DNA from: an uncultured Pseudomonadota bacterium
Lineage (GTDB): Bacteria; Pseudomonadota; Alphaproteobacteria; RF32; CAG-239
Direction: 5' to 3'
Length of the DNA: 64,000 nucleotides
Assembly (NCBI GenBank): GCA_902788365.1
Contig: CADAJN010000004.1
Location: 1 to 64,000, forward strand
The position numbers and the translations under genes were made by a program. Of the stretch, positions 8,655 through 16,086 are shown in pieces (within the stretch, counting starts at the first letter, position 1; each line of letters begins with the position of its first letter). Under the pieces are notes generated by a model. The model saw only the letters and a program-made list of their open reading frames with translations. It did not search any database and was not told the DNA's origin.

Positions 8655-9665
8655 TCACCTATATAAAAACACCTCATAATCGTAATGGTTTAATATTGCA
8701 TTTTTGAAAAACAGTACGTCGTCTTCGCCAATCGGGCGGAAATGGTTGGCATCAACGCCGACATTTAAGCCGTTTGTGCTTACTTTTCTAAGTCCGTGAA
8801 TATGTCCGAACAAATTAAACATATCCTTTTTGCACTCGCTCGGCTTATGGGTTAAATATACCGGTTCGCCGTTTTTCAAAGTCAGTGTATCGTGCGGTAA
8901 AACATCGGCAAAGCATTTTTTTAGTTGTTGCTCCAAATTGGCGTTTTCTTTCAAGGCATCGGTTTCGTAATTGCCCAAAATAAAATGAATCTTGCCGTGC
9001 AAATACGGACGGATATTCAAGTCGCCGAAATCGCCCAAATGATATACCACGTCATCGGAAGCTACCTCATTGTTCCAATTTAAGATAAGCGCGGCATCCA
9101 TTTCTTTAACCGAAGCAAACGGACGGCGCGAAAGCGTCATCGCCCGCGAACTTCCAAAATGCGTATCGGAAGTAAAGAAAATTCGCCCGCTGTTTTTTAA
9201 TAACGAGCGAACTTTATTGAGCGTTTCGGCATAAGTGGAATAAACCGCCACATTTTCCGCCTGTAGGCGCTTGACTATATAACTTTTTCCGAAAAAAGCA
9301 TCATCAATCCCGATTACCACCTGCTTTCGCGTATGATTATAACGGGTTTTTGCCATCCACTCCGCCAATTCAAAACGCGAAGTTTGGGCATAGTCGCGAC
9401 TGGCAACATCGGCAACTTTCGGCGGAAGCCAAAACATAATCACATCGGCAGCCGCTAAAAAACGGCTTTCCCAATCAACCTGCAAATCCAAATTGAAATT
9501 GATGACGTTTTCACGGCGCGGATTGGCAACATAAACATCTAAATCCGTCAAATCTTTAATGGCTTGAGTCTGCCAATCGGGCGCACCTTTAATCGGCCCC
9601 GCCAAAAACACGATTTTTTTGTTTAAACAATCCCTTTCCGGCGACACCGGTGTTATCAGTTCCAT
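8655..9665 (-). CDS. Fusion of a nucleoside 2-deoxyribosyltransferase-like domain and a metallophosphoesterase
   Basis: A 336-residue protein. The N-terminal half (about 10-150) resembles nucleoside 2-deoxyribosyltransferases: FLAGPIKGAPDWQ, DWESRFLAAADVIMFWLP and the active-site-type helix RFELAEWMA. The C-terminal half (about 160-330) is a calcineurin-type metallophosphoesterase with SDTHFG, HLGDFGD, GNYE (canonically GNHD/E, so the metal-binding His is replaced by Tyr), LTHKPSE and FGHIHG. The fusion suggests a nucleotide or nucleoside-linked substrate handled by both halves; the reaction is unknown. The ATG at 9665 is chosen because AAAGGA lies 6 bases upstream; a GTG at 9680 overlaps that site. 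No signal peptide, so cytoplasmic. It stands alone between intergenic gaps. Confidence 0.8.
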   Translation of the reverse strand: MELITPVSPERDCLNKKIVFLAGPIKGAPDWQTQAIKDLTDLDVYVANPRRENVINFNLDLQVDWESRFLAAADVIMFWLPPKVADVASRDYAQTSRFELAEWMAKTRYNHTRKQVVIGIDDAFFGKSYIVKRLQAENVAVYSTYAETLNKVRSLLKNSGRIFFTSDTHFGSSRAMTLSRRPFASVKEMDAALILNWNNEVASDDVVYHLGDFGDLNIRPYLHGKIHFILGNYETDALKENANLEQQLKKCFADVLPHDTLTLKNGEPVYLTHKPSECKKDMFNLFGHIHGLRKVSTNGLNVGVDANHFRPIGEDDVLFFKNAILNHYDYEVFLYR

Positions 9666-9729
9666 ATCAAATCCTTTCACGAGGCACTAAAGCCTTAAAC
9701 AAAAAATCTATTTAGAGTTTCATTTTAAC

Positions 9730-10490
9730 TTAAAAAATATAAATTTCGCCGTCGGAAGGTATTAAAATTTTATCGGCAATATTGCGCTGATGTAACTTTT
9801 CGCTTAAGGTTTGGCGATTTAATGTTGCATGCGCCACTTTGGGCACAATTCATAAACGTTTGCCACATCACTATCATCCATAATCAAACGTCCGAAAGTA
9901 TTAAAAGTCGCCGCACAAGCGTTCAGAATAATAACTTCCGGCTGATATTGTTGCAAAGTCTTTTGAACTTCATCATAAAAAATCGTATCTCCGGCCACAT
10001 AAACCGACTTTTCGTTTTTATGTTGCAAAATAAATCCGCTGGCCTTTCCGCAAGGAACTTTTGTGCCATGCAATGCCGCTGTTTTAATAAGCGTAATTTC
10101 ACCGATTTGCGTATTTTCCGTCATAACTTGCACATCTGTAAATCCGGACTTTTTCAGTACTTCGGCATCGTCCTTATTTTGCACAAAAACCGGTGTATTG
10201 TGATTTAAATCTTTACCGACTGTTCCATCAGGATACATATCAATATGGTCCGGATGAATGTGGGTGATGATATAATAATCAACCCCGTTTAATATCTCCG
10301 CAACTGATTTCGGCAACGAACATATCGGCATAGCAAGTTCATTGTGTTTAGATGAAATTACCTCTTTTTCCATACCAAGTTCTTTGAATGTACCGTTACT
10401 ACCTTGTGGCGCAAGCCATGGGTCAACCAAAAACTTTTTATCGGCATATTCCAAAACAATTGTCGCATTGCGTATTTGTTCAAATTTCAT
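9730..10490 (-). pseudogene. MBL-fold metal-dependent hydrolase (UlaG-like) with a -1 frame break
   Basis: Metallo-beta-lactamase-fold hydrolase of the UlaG/L-ascorbate-6-phosphate lactonase-like group. The first 223 codons contain THIHPDHIDMYP (HxHxDH), LHGTKVPCG and VAGDTIFYDE, then stop at 9819. The family C terminus is present in the -1 frame: after CPK it reads VAHATLNRQTLSEKL ... IPSDGEIYIF, ending at 9730. The change of frame falls at CCCAAAG (9837-9843), which has the form of a -1 slippery heptamer. A one-base mutation, sequence error or programmed frameshift are all possible. The gene starts 25 bases after the CDF exporter and is probably the last gene of the metallothionein/CsoR/CDF operon. 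AAGGGA precedes the ATG. Confidence 0.75.
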
Positions 10491-10515
10491 TTTGCTATCC
10501 CTTCTTTAAAAATTT

Positions 10516-11409
10516 TTATAAATCGCAACATTCACCGCATGATTTATTTTCTACCTGAAAATTGCAGTGAGTAATTCCGAATTTATCTTTTAAAAGCTGT
10601 GTTGCTTCCACAATAATATCATTGTTATCACTTTCAATATGGCATTCAATCGCCACATTATGTTCACTGATACACCATAAATGCAAATGGTGCACATTTT
10701 TGATATTTTTTATGGCAAGCAAAGAATTTTTGACTTGTTCTATATCAATGTTGTCAGGAGCGGCATTCATCAAGATATTTACAATCTGCGGAAAAGACAC
10801 AACCGATTGAAAAATCATATAAAAAGCAATAAGCAAGGCCACAATCCCATCAACCCGATATAAATCAAACCACATAATACAAAGGCCGGAAATAATAACG
10901 CCGATTGAACCGAATGCATCTGCCAAGTTATGAATAAACACCATTTTCATATTACTGTTGTGATGGGCGTCATGATGCGAAATTTTTGCCGTTAAGGCAT
11001 CAATAATAAGCGCCAAAACCGAAATCCAAATAATCAGCAGTCCATCAATTTGTTGCGGATTTATCAGCCGTTCAATTCCTTCTGCCAACAGATAGCAACC
11101 GGATATAAAAAGCAATATCAGATTAACAAATCCACCTATAATTTCAGCTCTTTTGAAACCGTATGTGTATTTTGCCGAAGCTTTCTTGTTTCCTATCTTA
11201 AACGCAATGACGGCAATCAAAATTGAAAAAGCATCAGAAGTGTTATGCAGTGCATCTCCTATCAAGGAAACACTGCCGGAAATTATACCTCCTATTATTT
11301 CAGCAACAGACAAAAGCATATTGATTGCGAACGATAAAATCAGCAATCTAACAGACTTTTGTGTTACCTCATTATGATGGTGGTGATGAATGTGAATATG
11401 TTCAGACAT
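10516..11409 (-). CDS. CDF-family metal cation exporter, His-rich N terminus (copy 1)
   Basis: A 297-residue cation diffusion facilitator that exports divalent metal from the cytoplasm by proton antiport. The N terminus HIHIHHHHH is a metal-binding tail. Six membrane segments follow; the two transport sites show H-x3-D: GDALHNTSDAF in helix 2 and FIHNLADAFGS in helix 5, typical of Zn/Cd-type CDFs. A C-terminal cytoplasmic metal-binding domain ends in SCGECCDL, rich in Cys. It is third in the operon metallothionein, csoR, CDF, MBL, 16 bases after csoR. A near copy is at 38500. Exact metal is not decided by sequence. Confidence 0.9.
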   Translation of the reverse strand: MSEHIHIHHHHHNEVTQKSVRLLILSFAINMLLSVAEIIGGIISGSVSLIGDALHNTSDAFSILIAVIAFKIGNKKASAKYTYGFKRAEIIGGFVNLILLFISGCYLLAEGIERLINPQQIDGLLIIWISVLALIIDALTAKISHHDAHHNSNMKMVFIHNLADAFGSIGVIISGLCIMWFDLYRVDGIVALLIAFYMIFQSVVSFPQIVNILMNAAPDNIDIEQVKNSLLAIKNIKNVHHLHLWCISEHNVAIECHIESDNNDIIVEATQLLKDKFGITHCNFQVENKSCGECCDL

Positions 11410-11425
11410 TGTTTATGCCCTTTAT

Positions 11426-11689
11426 TTAATCATCAGACTTATCAAAAAGGCTGATAAGCTCATTTATTTTCTGTTCTTGTTCTGTTTTTGAAGCCTTAAA
11501 TGAAGCGGCAACACAATGTTTAATATGCTTTTGCAAAATGTTTTTTTCAACACTTTTCAATGCAGAACGCACCGCTTTAATTTGATTGACAATATCCAAA
11601 CAATAACGTTCTTCTTCTATCATCTTTTTTATTCCATCTATCTGACCGGAAATGCGGTTCAGGCGAGGCAAGTTTTCCGAATGATTCAA
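11426..11689 (-). CDS. csoR: CsoR/RcnR-family metal-sensing repressor (copy 1)
   Basis: An 87-residue all-helical repressor of the CsoR/RcnR/FrmR family (DUF156). It has the Cys-His-Cys pattern of Cu(I)-sensing CsoR: Cys30 in ERYC, His55 and Cys59 in HIKHC, with spacings of 25 and 4. The TTG at 11689 overlaps the metallothionein stop (TTGA) and matches exactly the ATG start of the second copy at 39670; an in-frame ATG at 11701 is the alternative. It is expected to bind the G-tract palindrome at 11879-11901 and release it when metal binds. The symbol is a family label. Confidence 0.85.
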   Translation of the reverse strand: MNHSENLPRLNRISGQIDGIKKMIEEERYCLDIVNQIKAVRSALKSVEKNILQKHIKHCVAASFKASKTEQEQKINELISLFDKSDD

Positions 11690-11844
11690 GAATCGCAGCA
11701 TTTATTTTCTTTGGTGCATTGGCAATTATCGCCGCAAGTACATTTTTCCCCGCATTGGCATTCTTTACCATCTTTTCCGCATTGACAATTTTCGCCACAT
11801 TGGCAGTTTTCACATTTACAATTCGGATTGTTACATTTTCCCAT
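11686..11844 (-). CDS. Bacterial metallothionein-like Cys-rich protein, 52 residues
   Basis: A 52-residue protein made almost entirely of CxC and CxxC units (CNNPNCKCENCQCGENCQC and on), ending in CCDS, with no aromatic residues. It should bind several soft metal ions in the cytoplasm. ATG at 11844 has AGGAGA 7 bases upstream. It is the first gene of the operon with csoR and CDF, so its level is set by the metal it buffers. Confidence 0.85.
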   Translation of the reverse strand: MGKCNNPNCKCENCQCGENCQCGKDGKECQCGEKCTCGDNCQCTKENKCCDS

Positions 11845-11878
11845 TTTTATTCTCCTGTTAAAAAAATTACGTTCAAAT

Positions 11879-11901
11879 ATACATATACCCCCTATATGTA
11901 T
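11879..11901. promoter_or_regulatory. Predicted CsoR operator (G-tract palindrome), copy 1
   Basis: ATACATATA and TATATGTAT flank CCCCC, a perfect 9-bp inverted repeat around a 5-base C/G tract. This is the form of CsoR/RcnR-family operators. It occupies the promoter spacer. The same site recurs at 39787-39808 before the second module. Confidence 0.75.
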
Positions 11902-11910
11902 AAATGTCAA
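11882..11910 (-). promoter_or_regulatory. Promoter of the metallothionein operon, copy 1
   Basis: On the minus strand a consensus TTGACA (11905-11910), a 17-base spacer containing GGGGG, and TATATG (11882-11887). The operator overlaps the spacer and the -10, so repressor binding would block RNA polymerase. Confidence 0.75.
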
Positions 11911-11921
11911 GATATATTTAA

Positions 11922-11945
11922 AAGCCGAGCGGTTAAACTCGGCTT
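11922..11945 (-). terminator. Terminator of the Rrf2-family regulator gene
   Basis: An 8-bp stem (AAGCCGAG / CTCGGCTT) with an 8-base loop, followed on the minus strand by TTTAAATAT. It lies 25 bases after the stop at 11970. Confidence 0.65.
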
Positions 11946-11969
11946 GTATTGTTATAAAACCATATCTTT

Positions 11970-12404
11970 CTAAATAAATCTTTGCAAATCATCTAAAACA
12001 TCGGATAGTTTCATTGCGGCAAGCTTATCCTCCATTGCCTTTTGCACAGAAAGCAGGCGCTCATCCAAAATGTTATGAACATTTTTACCAACCGGACATT
12101 TCGGATTCGGATTTTTATGAAAAGCGAACAAAGTGTCATGTTCCAACGGCTCAATCGCTTTGTAAACATCTAAAAGGCTAATTTCTTCCGTTTTTTTCAA
12201 CAATGTGATACTTCCGCTTGCACGACCACGGGGAATTTGCACAATCCCCGCAGTCTTTAATTGCAGCAAAATATTACGGATTATTACCGGATTGATTTGT
12301 ACCGAAGATGCCAAAAATTCACTCGTAACGTGATGTTCGTCTTTAAATGTTTCAATGGCGGTCAATATGTGCAAAGCAATCGTAAATCGGCTTGAAATCT
12401 GCAT
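11970..12404 (-). CDS. Rrf2-family transcriptional regulator
   Basis: A 144-residue winged-helix regulator. It begins MQISSRFTIALHILTAIE, the standard Rrf2 first helix, followed by the helix-turn-helix (TSEFLASSVQINPVIIRNIL) and the wing RGRASGSITLLK. Only one Cys (NPKCPVG) is in the sensor region, not the three-Cys set that binds an iron-sulfur cluster, so it is closer to YwnA-type members. It lies downstream of the broken cupin gene on the same strand with a 13-base gap, so the two were probably one unit. Confidence 0.85.
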   Translation of the reverse strand: MQISSRFTIALHILTAIETFKDEHHVTSEFLASSVQINPVIIRNILLQLKTAGIVQIPRGRASGSITLLKKTEEISLLDVYKAIEPLEHDTLFAFHKNPNPKCPVGKNVHNILDERLLSVQKAMEDKLAAMKLSDVLDDLQRFI

Positions 12405-12417
12405 TTAGCATATTCCG

Positions 12418-12800
12418 TTAACAGAGTTCGGCATCACCGAAGCCAAACTGGGTTAAAGAACCTTCTTTAGCTTGAATGCAGATAAAACTAAATTCTCCGT
12501 CACCGGTGTTTTCAATTGTTCTGGCAACACCGGTTGCAACTCTCACAGCCGAGCCTTCTCTAACGTTGATTTTGTTATCGCCAACAGTGATAATACCTGT
12601 TCCCTTCAAAACAATATAAACCTCTTCATTTTGTTTATGTTTGTGATTAAACGGAACTTTAAATCCTTTTGGGGTGGGGTCACATTAACAGAAATTTCAC
12701 AACTGCTTAAATTCAAAGCATCGTGCAAAAAAGCTTTGCCGTTATCAAGTTTGGCAATTTGTTCAAATGTTCCTAAATCGATATTTGTATATTCAGTCAT
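12418..12800 (-). pseudogene. Cupin-domain protein interrupted by a -1 frameshift
   Basis: A small single-domain cupin of about 126 codons. From ATG 12800 (AGGAGA upstream) the frame reads to SSCEISVNVTPPQK and then runs out of family sequence. In the -1 frame the cupin continues as KGFKVPFNHKHKQNEEVYIV, with the His-x-His metal ligands and Glu, then KGTGIITVGDNKI and a C terminus ending QFGFGDAELC. The change of frame is at CCCCAAAA (12667-12674), a typical site for a one-base indel. Everything on both sides is intact, so the change is recent, or is an error. It probably formed an operon with the Rrf2 regulator. Confidence 0.75.
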
Positions 12801-12951
12801 TGTATTTCTCCTAATTGTAATAAACTTTGTTACATTTCAAGAATATGATATAAAGCGAAATATTTGTAATGTCAATAGTTACATTTCATTTTTTGTAATT
12901 TATCAAATGTACCTTTTTCATAAATATTCTTATACAGAGCAAGGATTTGTT

Positions 12952-13266
12952 ATGAAAGTGCTGATTGAAACAATTGCTAGCCGCAAGGGTTATAAATTCT
13001 TTGAAAGTCGTGATGAGATGGATGCTTATTTGGGCAGACATTGCGGCAAAATCGCCAGTTATGAAATTTTACAAGAAGATGATACTGCATCTACAAACGA
13101 CATTTTACAAAGTTTAGCTGAAGAATGCGAAGTGTTGGAAAACAAACTGTTCTATATATTCCGCCAGCAAGAGAAAATCAAAAAAGCCAAACAATATGAA
13201 AAACTTATCTATGCCGCAGGTCGCTTAAGAGAAGCAAACGGTGCTATCAGAGGCTGTATAAAGTAA
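12952..13266 (+). CDS. Small helical protein of unknown function, 104 residues
   Basis: Starts at ATG 12952 with AAGGA 7 bases upstream. The sequence MKVLIETIASRKGYKFFESR begins a compact domain, followed by an acidic stretch and a charged helix (LAEECEVLENKLFYIFRQQEKIKKAKQ, shortened here by position 58-84) that could form a coiled coil. No signal peptide or known motif is recognised. It is divergent from the broken cupin gene and is followed 74 bases later by the TSCPD gene. The open frame continues upstream to 12472 but without a start site or conserved sequence. Confidence 0.6.
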   Translation: MKVLIETIASRKGYKFFESRDEMDAYLGRHCGKIASYEILQEDDTASTNDILQSLAEECEVLENKLFYIFRQQEKIKKAKQYEKLIYAAGRLREANGAIRGCIK

Positions 13267-13340
13267 AAATTTATAAAATTGATTTCTTGCATTTTCTATT
13301 TTCTGTTATAAAATACGGCAAAATTTAAGAAAGGACTGAA

Positions 13341-13607
13341 ATGCAAGACTACACAATTCAAACAAACCATGTTTGCGCCAAACAAATCTCATTTTCTTTA
13401 GAAAACGGAAAGTTACACAATATCAAGTTTTACGGCGGTTGCCCCGGCAATACTTTGGCTATCAGTAAATTGTTGGAAGGTGCAGATGCTGTTAAAACCG
13501 TGCAAATTCTCAAAGGAAACGACTGCGGCGGCAAAGGCACATCTTGCGCCGACCAACTTGCCCGTGGTATTGAAGAAACATTGTCGCAAATGTCCGAGGC
13601 AATATAA
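13341..13607 (+). CDS. TSCPD-domain protein (TIGR03905 type)
   Basis: An 88-residue protein matching the small TIGR03905-type TSCPD family: HVCAKQISFSLENGKL, the glycine/cysteine turn FYGGCPGNT, and a C-terminal NDCGGKGTSCADQLA motif with conserved Cys. The same domain occurs at the C terminus of some ribonucleotide reductases, where it is thought to bind metal or nucleic acid. The role of the free-standing form is unknown. GAAAGGA lies 8 bases upstream of the ATG. The stop shares a base with the start of the next gene (TAATG), so translation is coupled. Confidence 0.8.
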   Translation: MQDYTIQTNHVCAKQISFSLENGKLHNIKFYGGCPGNTLAISKLLEGADAVKTVQILKGNDCGGKGTSCADQLARGIEETLSQMSEAI

Positions 13608-14272
13608 TGAATATCGGCAGTAAAGAAATAACGATTTATCCAGCTCAAACCGATAATTCACCATTAGTTATTTTGCATATTTTTTCAGATGAAGGTCAGC
13701 AGGTTTACGATGCGCTTAAAAAGTTGACAACTGTTGATTTTTCACTTGTTACCATCGGAAATTTGGATTGGGATAAAGATATGTCGCCGTGGGCTATTCC
13801 GCCGATTTACAAAAATGACACACCTTGCTCGGGTGGTGCTGATGAATATTTGCATTTGTTACTCAATGATATTTTGCCGCAAGTGTTACAATCTTTGTCA
13901 TCTGCCCCGAAATATGTTGCGCTTGCCGGATATTCTTTGGCCGGATTGTTTAGTTTATATGCCATATATCACACCAATATATTCTCTCGGATTATGTCTG
14001 CATCAGGTTCTTTTTGGTTTCCTGATTTTAAGGAATATGTACAATCTCATAATCCGCAAATAATTCCGGAAAAGGTATATTTTTCTCTCGGCGATAAAGA
14101 AGCCAAAACTCGCAACACCATATTGCAAACGGTTGAAGAAAATACAATCTTACTGCAAAGGTATTTCACTCAACTCGGTTGTCATACTACGTTTGAAATC
14201 AATTCCGGAAATCATTTTCAAGATACAACTAACCGGACGGCCAAAGGTATTGCTTGGATATTAAATGATTAA
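13607..14272 (+). CDS. Alpha/beta-hydrolase fold esterase-like protein
   Basis: A 221-residue esterase-family protein. The nucleophile elbow is AGYSLAGLFSL (G-x-S-x-x-G), followed by the SASGSFWFPDF segment seen in esterase D/enterochelin-esterase-like proteins, and a C-terminal His in NSGNHFQDT. No signal peptide. It is translationally coupled to the TSCPD gene. Substrate unknown. Confidence 0.75.
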   Translation: MNIGSKEITIYPAQTDNSPLVILHIFSDEGQQVYDALKKLTTVDFSLVTIGNLDWDKDMSPWAIPPIYKNDTPCSGGADEYLHLLLNDILPQVLQSLSSAPKYVALAGYSLAGLFSLYAIYHTNIFSRIMSASGSFWFPDFKEYVQSHNPQIIPEKVYFSLGDKEAKTRNTILQTVEENTILLQRYFTQLGCHTTFEINSGNHFQDTTNRTAKGIAWILND

Positions 14273-14456
14273 ACCGCCACGGATTTGCAGTGGTTTAGTG
14301 GGAGATAATGTCGGGAGTTGTTAGCCTTTTAACGGGTTTGAATCGTGTAGGTTTACCAGAACACCACCAAATTTCCTTTTTTTCACAAATTTTGTAACAT
14401 TTTTAATGATATTTTTAAAAAACGTGATATATATCTATGTTTAAGGAGATTTATAA

Positions 14457-14870
14457 ATGCAAAAATGTTATAAATGCGGTTCAAAACAAATAGTTAAGAA
14501 TGGTAAAGTTTTCGGATGGCAACGCTACAAATGCAAGGAATGCGGTTATCAATTTACCAAAAATGCACCTGCCGGAAAGCCGTTGCATATAAAACTTTTA
14601 GCACACACAATGTATTCGGCTGGATTTTCTATGCGACAAATCGCAAATATTATCGGTATTACAGCCCAGTCAATATCTCGTTGGATAAAGAGATGGCATA
14701 ACACTTATACCGAAGAAATGATGTCTTCTGAAAATTTTACGAAAGTAAACTCTGATGAACTGTTGGAAATAATGAATATCAGCCTGAATGACCAATATAT
14801 TGTTTTGCGAGATGTATTATCTTCCGGTGCTGAAGTATATATTACGGTCAAGTTACCACCACAAGAATAA
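14457..14870 (+). CDS. InsA-like zinc-ribbon plus helix-turn-helix protein, possibly a domesticated regulator
   Basis: A 137-residue protein. Residues 4-35 form a CxxC...CxxC zinc ribbon (CYKCGS and CKECGY), followed by a helix-turn-helix (SMRQIANIIGITAQSISRWI, about 61-80). This is the arrangement of InsA of IS1 and of related transposase N termini. The remaining 55 residues do not contain a DDE catalytic domain, no InsB-like gene follows, and I see no terminal inverted repeats. A strong AAGGAGA site precedes the ATG. It lies 95 bases upstream of the RND adaptor gene on the same strand and may regulate it. Alternatively it is a leftover transposase fragment. Confidence 0.65.
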   Translation: MQKCYKCGSKQIVKNGKVFGWQRYKCKECGYQFTKNAPAGKPLHIKLLAHTMYSAGFSMRQIANIIGITAQSISRWIKRWHNTYTEEMMSSENFTKVNSDELLEIMNISLNDQYIVLRDVLSSGAEVYITVKLPPQE

Positions 14871-14965
14871 TATCATTATAAAAGTTACATATTGTTTTTT
14901 AAACTTGATTTTCAATTCAAAACTTTTTAACTTGCCCAAAACTATGAAAAACAAGAAGGTATGTT

Positions 14966-16075
14966 ATGAAAGTCAAGAAAATCAAAAGCAGAAAAATTTA
15001 TCTTAACGCATTTTATGCACTTTGTTTGATTATGTTCGGCTGGTGGCTGAATAATCGCATGGCTCCGAAAAACGACGGATGGGTAATGCCAACTCCGTCA
15101 GTTCAGGTTCAAGGCTTAAAACAGCAAGATGTTGCAGCTAAAAAGAAGTATATTGCGCAGGTTGAAGCGATTAACAGCGTTGATGTCATTCCGCAAGTTT
15201 CCGGATATATTGAGCAGATTTTATTTCAAAACGGAGCTGAAGTAAAAAAAGGTGATGTTTTATTTATTATTGAACAACGCCGTTATAAAGACAATCTGAA
15301 AGCGGCATCCGCCACTCGCAAGCAATTGGCCGCCGATTATAAACGCTTGACTTCATTACATGAGAAAAAATTTATTTCCGACAAAGAAATTGAAGCAGCC
15401 GAAAGCGCCTTAAAGAATGCCGAAGCTGCTGAAGATTTGGCAAAACTGAATTTAGAATATACCGAAGTAAAATCACCGATAGACGGTGTTATCAGCAAGG
15501 CTTTGGTAACTGTCGGTAATTTGGTTAATCAAGGCACGCATACCTTGGCACGAATTGTGCAAGAACGTCCGGTCAGAATTGTATTTTCGGTAACGGATAA
15601 AGAACGTTCGGTATTTATGGATAAACTCAATCAAGCCCAAGATGTTTTTGTTGATATTGAATTGCCAAACGGCGAAATACAAACTCAAACCGCACAAAAT
15701 CTGTTTTTCGGTAACGAAGTTAATGCCGATACGGCAACTATTCCTGTTTATTTGGATGCCTTAAACGACAATAAATTATTGGTTCCCGGCAACTATGTTG
15801 ATATTTATATGCGCTTTACCTCAAAACAGATGGCGCTTTTGGTTCCGCAAATGGCATTAGCCGAAGACATTAACGGAACTTATGTAATGACAATTAAAAA
15901 AGTCGGAGACGAATACATTGCCGAGCAAAAATATATTAAACTCGGCGATGTAATAGATGATTGGCAAATAGTCCTTTCAGGTTTAAATGCAGATGATAAA
16001 GTCGTGGTGCAAGGATTGCAAAATGTTCGCGCCAATGCTCCGGTTTTACCGATTGATATTGATAACGGCAAATAA
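14966..16075 (+). CDS. RND efflux periplasmic adaptor (membrane fusion protein), system 1
   Basis: A 369-residue HlyD/AcrA-type adaptor with an N-terminal membrane anchor (about residues 12-28). It has the biotinyl-lipoyl half motifs VIPQVSGYIEQILFQNGAEV and IDGVISKALVTVGNLV either side of a helical hairpin, then beta-barrel and membrane-proximal domains. It links the RND permease to an outer-membrane channel across the periplasm. The permease gene starts 11 bases later. AAGGT precedes the ATG. Its paralogue is at 29672. No outer-membrane channel gene is nearby. Confidence 0.9.
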   Translation: MKVKKIKSRKIYLNAFYALCLIMFGWWLNNRMAPKNDGWVMPTPSVQVQGLKQQDVAAKKKYIAQVEAINSVDVIPQVSGYIEQILFQNGAEVKKGDVLFIIEQRRYKDNLKAASATRKQLAADYKRLTSLHEKKFISDKEIEAAESALKNAEAAEDLAKLNLEYTEVKSPIDGVISKALVTVGNLVNQGTHTLARIVQERPVRIVFSVTDKERSVFMDKLNQAQDVFVDIELPNGEIQTQTAQNLFFGNEVNADTATIPVYLDALNDNKLLVPGNYVDIYMRFTSKQMALLVPQMALAEDINGTYVMTIKKVGDEYIAEQKYIKLGDVIDDWQIVLSGLNADDKVVVQGLQNVRANAPVLPIDIDNGK

Positions 16076-16086
16076 GAGGTAGCACA

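Noticed and set aside
12472-12951. N-terminal extension of the 104-residue protein
   Set aside because: It overlaps the cupin gene antisense, lacks a start site, and a good ribosome binding site exists at 12952.
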